A stretch of 7,818 nt of DNA. Origin: an uncultured Bacteroides sp. Its GTDB lineage: Bacteria; Bacteroidota; Bacteroidia; Bacteroidales; Bacteroidaceae. Location: contig USSR01000315.1 in the NCBI GenBank assembly GCA_900557355.1, positions 1-7,818 on the forward strand, in the 5' to 3' direction. Shown here in pieces: positions 6,091 through 7,818 of the stretch (position 1 is its first letter; every line of letters starts with the position of its first letter). The position numbers and the translations under genes were made by a program. Under the pieces are notes generated by a model. That model did not search any database. It was not told where the DNA came from and was given only the letters and a program-made list of their open reading frames with translations.

Positions 6091-6214
6091 GAATAAAGTG
6101 TGATAAGATGGTAGGGCGATAATGTGATAAAGTGGCTGCGCTATATACCACAGAGTGTTATCCCGCTACTACCTTACCACCCTATCATCTTACCACCCTA
6201 TCACTCTTTTATTC
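6091..6214. repeat. Large inverted repeat built of degenerate 8-bp units
   Basis: On the left, units of the pattern GRTARRRT repeat with an 8-bp period: GATAAGAT (6102), GGTAGGGC (6110), GATAATGT (6118) and GATAAAGT (6126). On the right the same pattern appears in reverse complement: ACCTTACC (6171), ACCCTATC (6179), ATCTTACC (6187) and ACCCTATC (6195). The outer ends are GAATAAA (6091) and TTTATTC (ending 6214). The arms can fold into a long imperfect hairpin around about 35 bases. It could be a terminator-like spacer, a protein-binding array or a repeat family. Confidence 0.8.
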
Positions 6215-6346
6215 ATTTCTTTTCAGTTATGAATTATATTCAACTACTGATTCGTATTAGTAATAGCTGATCATAAAATAAGAGATAAATTATCATTGAT
6301 GTGCCAAGTTGTTTTTTAAGCGTTGCCAAACTACAAGAACTTTTGC
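6215..6346. other. A+T-rich spacer before the ATPase promoter
   Basis: I see no gene or clear element here. An ATG at 6229 opens only 13 codons and has no supporting signal. The stretch ends in the promoter of the ATPase gene. Confidence 0.6.
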
Positions 6347-6354
6347 TATCTTTG
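6323..6354 (+). promoter_or_regulatory. Bacteroides-type promoter of the ATPase gene
   Basis: TTG (6323-6325) is followed after 21 bases by TATCTTTG (6347-6354), a full match to the -7 consensus. Transcription would start near 6360, giving a leader of about 38 bases. Confidence 0.7.
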
Positions 6355-6384
6355 TGTCGTTAACGGATTAAATAATATAGTAGC

Positions 6385-6390
6385 AGGAGG
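6385..6390 (+). promoter_or_regulatory. Strong Shine-Dalgarno site AGGAGG
   Basis: AGGAGG lies 7 bases before the ATG at 6398 and fixes that start. A full Shine-Dalgarno sequence is uncommon in Bacteroides, and the other genes here have only A-rich starts. Confidence 0.8.
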
Positions 6391-6397
6391 ATAGCAG

Positions 6398-7818
6398 ATG
6401 GATCCACAGAAATACATAGTACCCGGCAGAAAAAGACTTCCCTACGGCATGATGAACTTTGCACTCATCCGTCGCGAGGACTATTATTATGTAGACAAAA
6501 CTCATTATATCCCCCTGATAGAACAGGCAGACCGTTTCTTCTTTTTTATCCGTCCCCGCCGCTTCGGCAAGAGCCTGACGCTGAATATGCTGCAACACTA
6601 TTACGACATACGCACCCGTGACAAGTTCGAAGCTCTTTTCGGCGACCTATATATCGGACAACATCCCACACCGAGCCGCAACAGCTACCTGGTGCTCTAT
6701 CTCAATTTCTCCGGTATCACCGGTGAACTGAACAATTATCGTAAAGGTCTGGACGAACATTGCCAAATCTGTTTCGACTACTTCTGTGAAGTATATGCCG
6801 ACCTCTTGCCCGAAGGTATCAAAGAAAAATTGGATGAAAAAGATGGGGCCGTCAACCAATTCGATTTCCTCTATCATGAGTGCGAACGTGCCGGACAGAA
6901 AATGTATCTCTTCATCGATGAGTACGACCACTTCACCAACGCCATCCTCGCCGATCCCGAAAGCCTGCATCGCTACACCAACGAAACGCATGGCGAAGGC
7001 TACCTGCGCGCTTTCTTCAATAAAGTAAAAGCAGGAACTTATTCAAGCATCGAGCGTTGCTTCATCACTGGCGTCAGCCCTGTCACGATGGACGACCTTA
7101 CCAGTGGCTTCAACATCGGAACAAACTACTCCCTCACGCCGAAATTCAACCGGATGATGGGATTCACGGAAGAGGAAGTGCGCGAAATGTTGACCTATTA
7201 CTCGACGAACAGCCCCTTCAAGCACACCGTGGACGAGTTGATAGAAATCATGAAACCGTGGTATGACAACTATTGCTTTGCGCAGGAATGTTACGGTGAA
7301 ACCACGATGTACAACTCCAACATGGTGCTTTACTTCGTCAAGAATTATATTGACAATGGCAAAGCACCGCTAAACATGGTGGAAGAGAACATCCGCATCG
7401 ATTACGAGAAACTGCGCATGCTCATCCGCAAGGACAAAGAGTTTGCCCATGACGCCTCCGTCATTCAGACTCTGGTGAGTCAAGGCTTCATCACCGGTGA
7501 ACTGAAGACCGGCTTCCCTGCCTCCGGCATCACCAATCCGGACAACTTCGTGAGTCTGCTCTACTATTTCGGAATGCTCACCATTAGCGGCACGCACGAA
7601 GGAAAAACGAAACTGACCATCCCCAACCTAGTAGTACAGGAACAACTATATACTTATCTCTTGAACACCTACAATGATGCCGAACTGAGTTTCAGCAGTT
7701 ACGAGAAGAGCGAACTGGCAAGCCGTCTCGCTTATCGGGGTGATTGGAAAGCCTACTTCGACTACATCGCCGACTGCCTGAAACGCTACGCCTCGCAACG
7801 CGACAAACAGAAAGGCGA
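6398..7818 (+). CDS. AAA-ATPase-like protein, probably with a C-terminal PD-(D/E)XK nuclease domain (3' partial)
   Basis: The frame is open from ATG 6398 to the window edge, 473 codons without a stop. Residues about 8-290 match the AAA-ATPase_like family (PF09820). The Walker A variant is RPRRFGKSLTLNML, with GKS at 57-59. The Walker B strand is LFIDEYD, with Asp174 and Glu175. The family signature FITGVSPVTMDDLTSGFNIG starts at 222, and FTEEEVREML follows at 256. Family members are usually slightly over 500 residues and carry a PD-(D/E)XK nuclease-like domain (PF08011) at the C-terminus. That part would begin close to the window end, so its catalytic residues are not visible. The family is present in many near-copies in Bacteroidetes; its cellular role is unknown, with nucleic-acid processing or defence as proposals. 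It has its own promoter and a strong ribosome-binding site. Confidence 0.88.
   Translation, partial: MDPQKYIVPGRKRLPYGMMNFALIRREDYYYVDKTHYIPLIEQADRFFFFIRPRRFGKSLTLNMLQHYYDIRTRDKFEALFGDLYIGQHPTPSRNSYLVLYLNFSGITGELNNYRKGLDEHCQICFDYFCEVYADLLPEGIKEKLDEKDGAVNQFDFLYHECERAGQKMYLFIDEYDHFTNAILADPESLHRYTNETHGEGYLRAFFNKVKAGTYSSIERCFITGVSPVTMDDLTSGFNIGTNYSLTPKFNRMMGFTEEEVREMLTYYSTNSPFKHTVDELIEIMKPWYDNYCFAQECYGETTMYNSNMVLYFVKNYIDNGKAPLNMVEENIRIDYEKLRMLIRKDKEFAHDASVIQTLVSQGFITGELKTGFPASGITNPDNFVSLLYYFGMLTISGTHEGKTKLTIPNLVVQEQLYTYLLNTYNDAELSFSSYEKSELASRLAYRGDWKAYFDYIADCLKRYASQRDKQKG

Noticed and set aside
6171..6202. CRISPR-like array
   Set aside because: The repeats are 8-bp units with no spacers and no cas genes; they are simple phased repeats in an inverted pair.

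Overview
The window looks like chromosome from a Bacteroides-type gut bacterium (Bacteroidales). The reasons are promoters of the TTG-N20/21-TAnnTTTG form, A-rich start regions mostly without Shine-Dalgarno sequences, a lone TonB-dependent receptor, a surface lipoprotein of the fimbrillin-like kind, and an AAA-ATPase/PD-(D/E)XK family protein that is much expanded in this group. I cannot name the species.

Layout. Bases 1-53 hold the possible 3' end of a plus-strand gene. Bases 54-555 are non-coding but structured: a probable terminator, a 33-bp perfect inverted repeat, and a 20-bp palindrome abutting the promoter of the next gene. Bases 556-2934 (+) are a TonB-dependent outer-membrane receptor interrupted by one in-frame TAA, with nothing else visibly damaged. 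Bases 2935-3225 hold a promoter and a strong intrinsic terminator about 100 bases apart with no credible ORF between them, so a small RNA is likely. On the minus strand a transcription unit runs from about 5882 down to 3226: promoter, a leader of about 275 bases with large hairpins, a 46-residue peptide gene, then a 723-residue lipoprotein with a fimbrillin-like N-terminal half and a beta-helix-like C-terminal half. Bases 5979-6047 (+) are a decayed second copy of the last 22 codons of a TonB-dependent receptor. Bases 6091-6214 form a large inverted repeat built from degenerate 8-bp units. From 6398 to the window end (+) runs an AAA-ATPase-like gene whose 3' part lies outside the window.

How the parts relate. 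The peptide and lipoprotein probably share one transcript from a single promoter, and the RNA leader is the best candidate for an undescribed regulatory element. Its stems are completed by G-U pairs only when read as minus-strand RNA, the strand that the promoter transcribes. The receptor and the receptor remnant flank the lipoprotein unit in direct orientation, which suggests an ancestral tandem receptor pair that has been broken up. The ATPase gene has its own promoter and shows no visible link to the rest.
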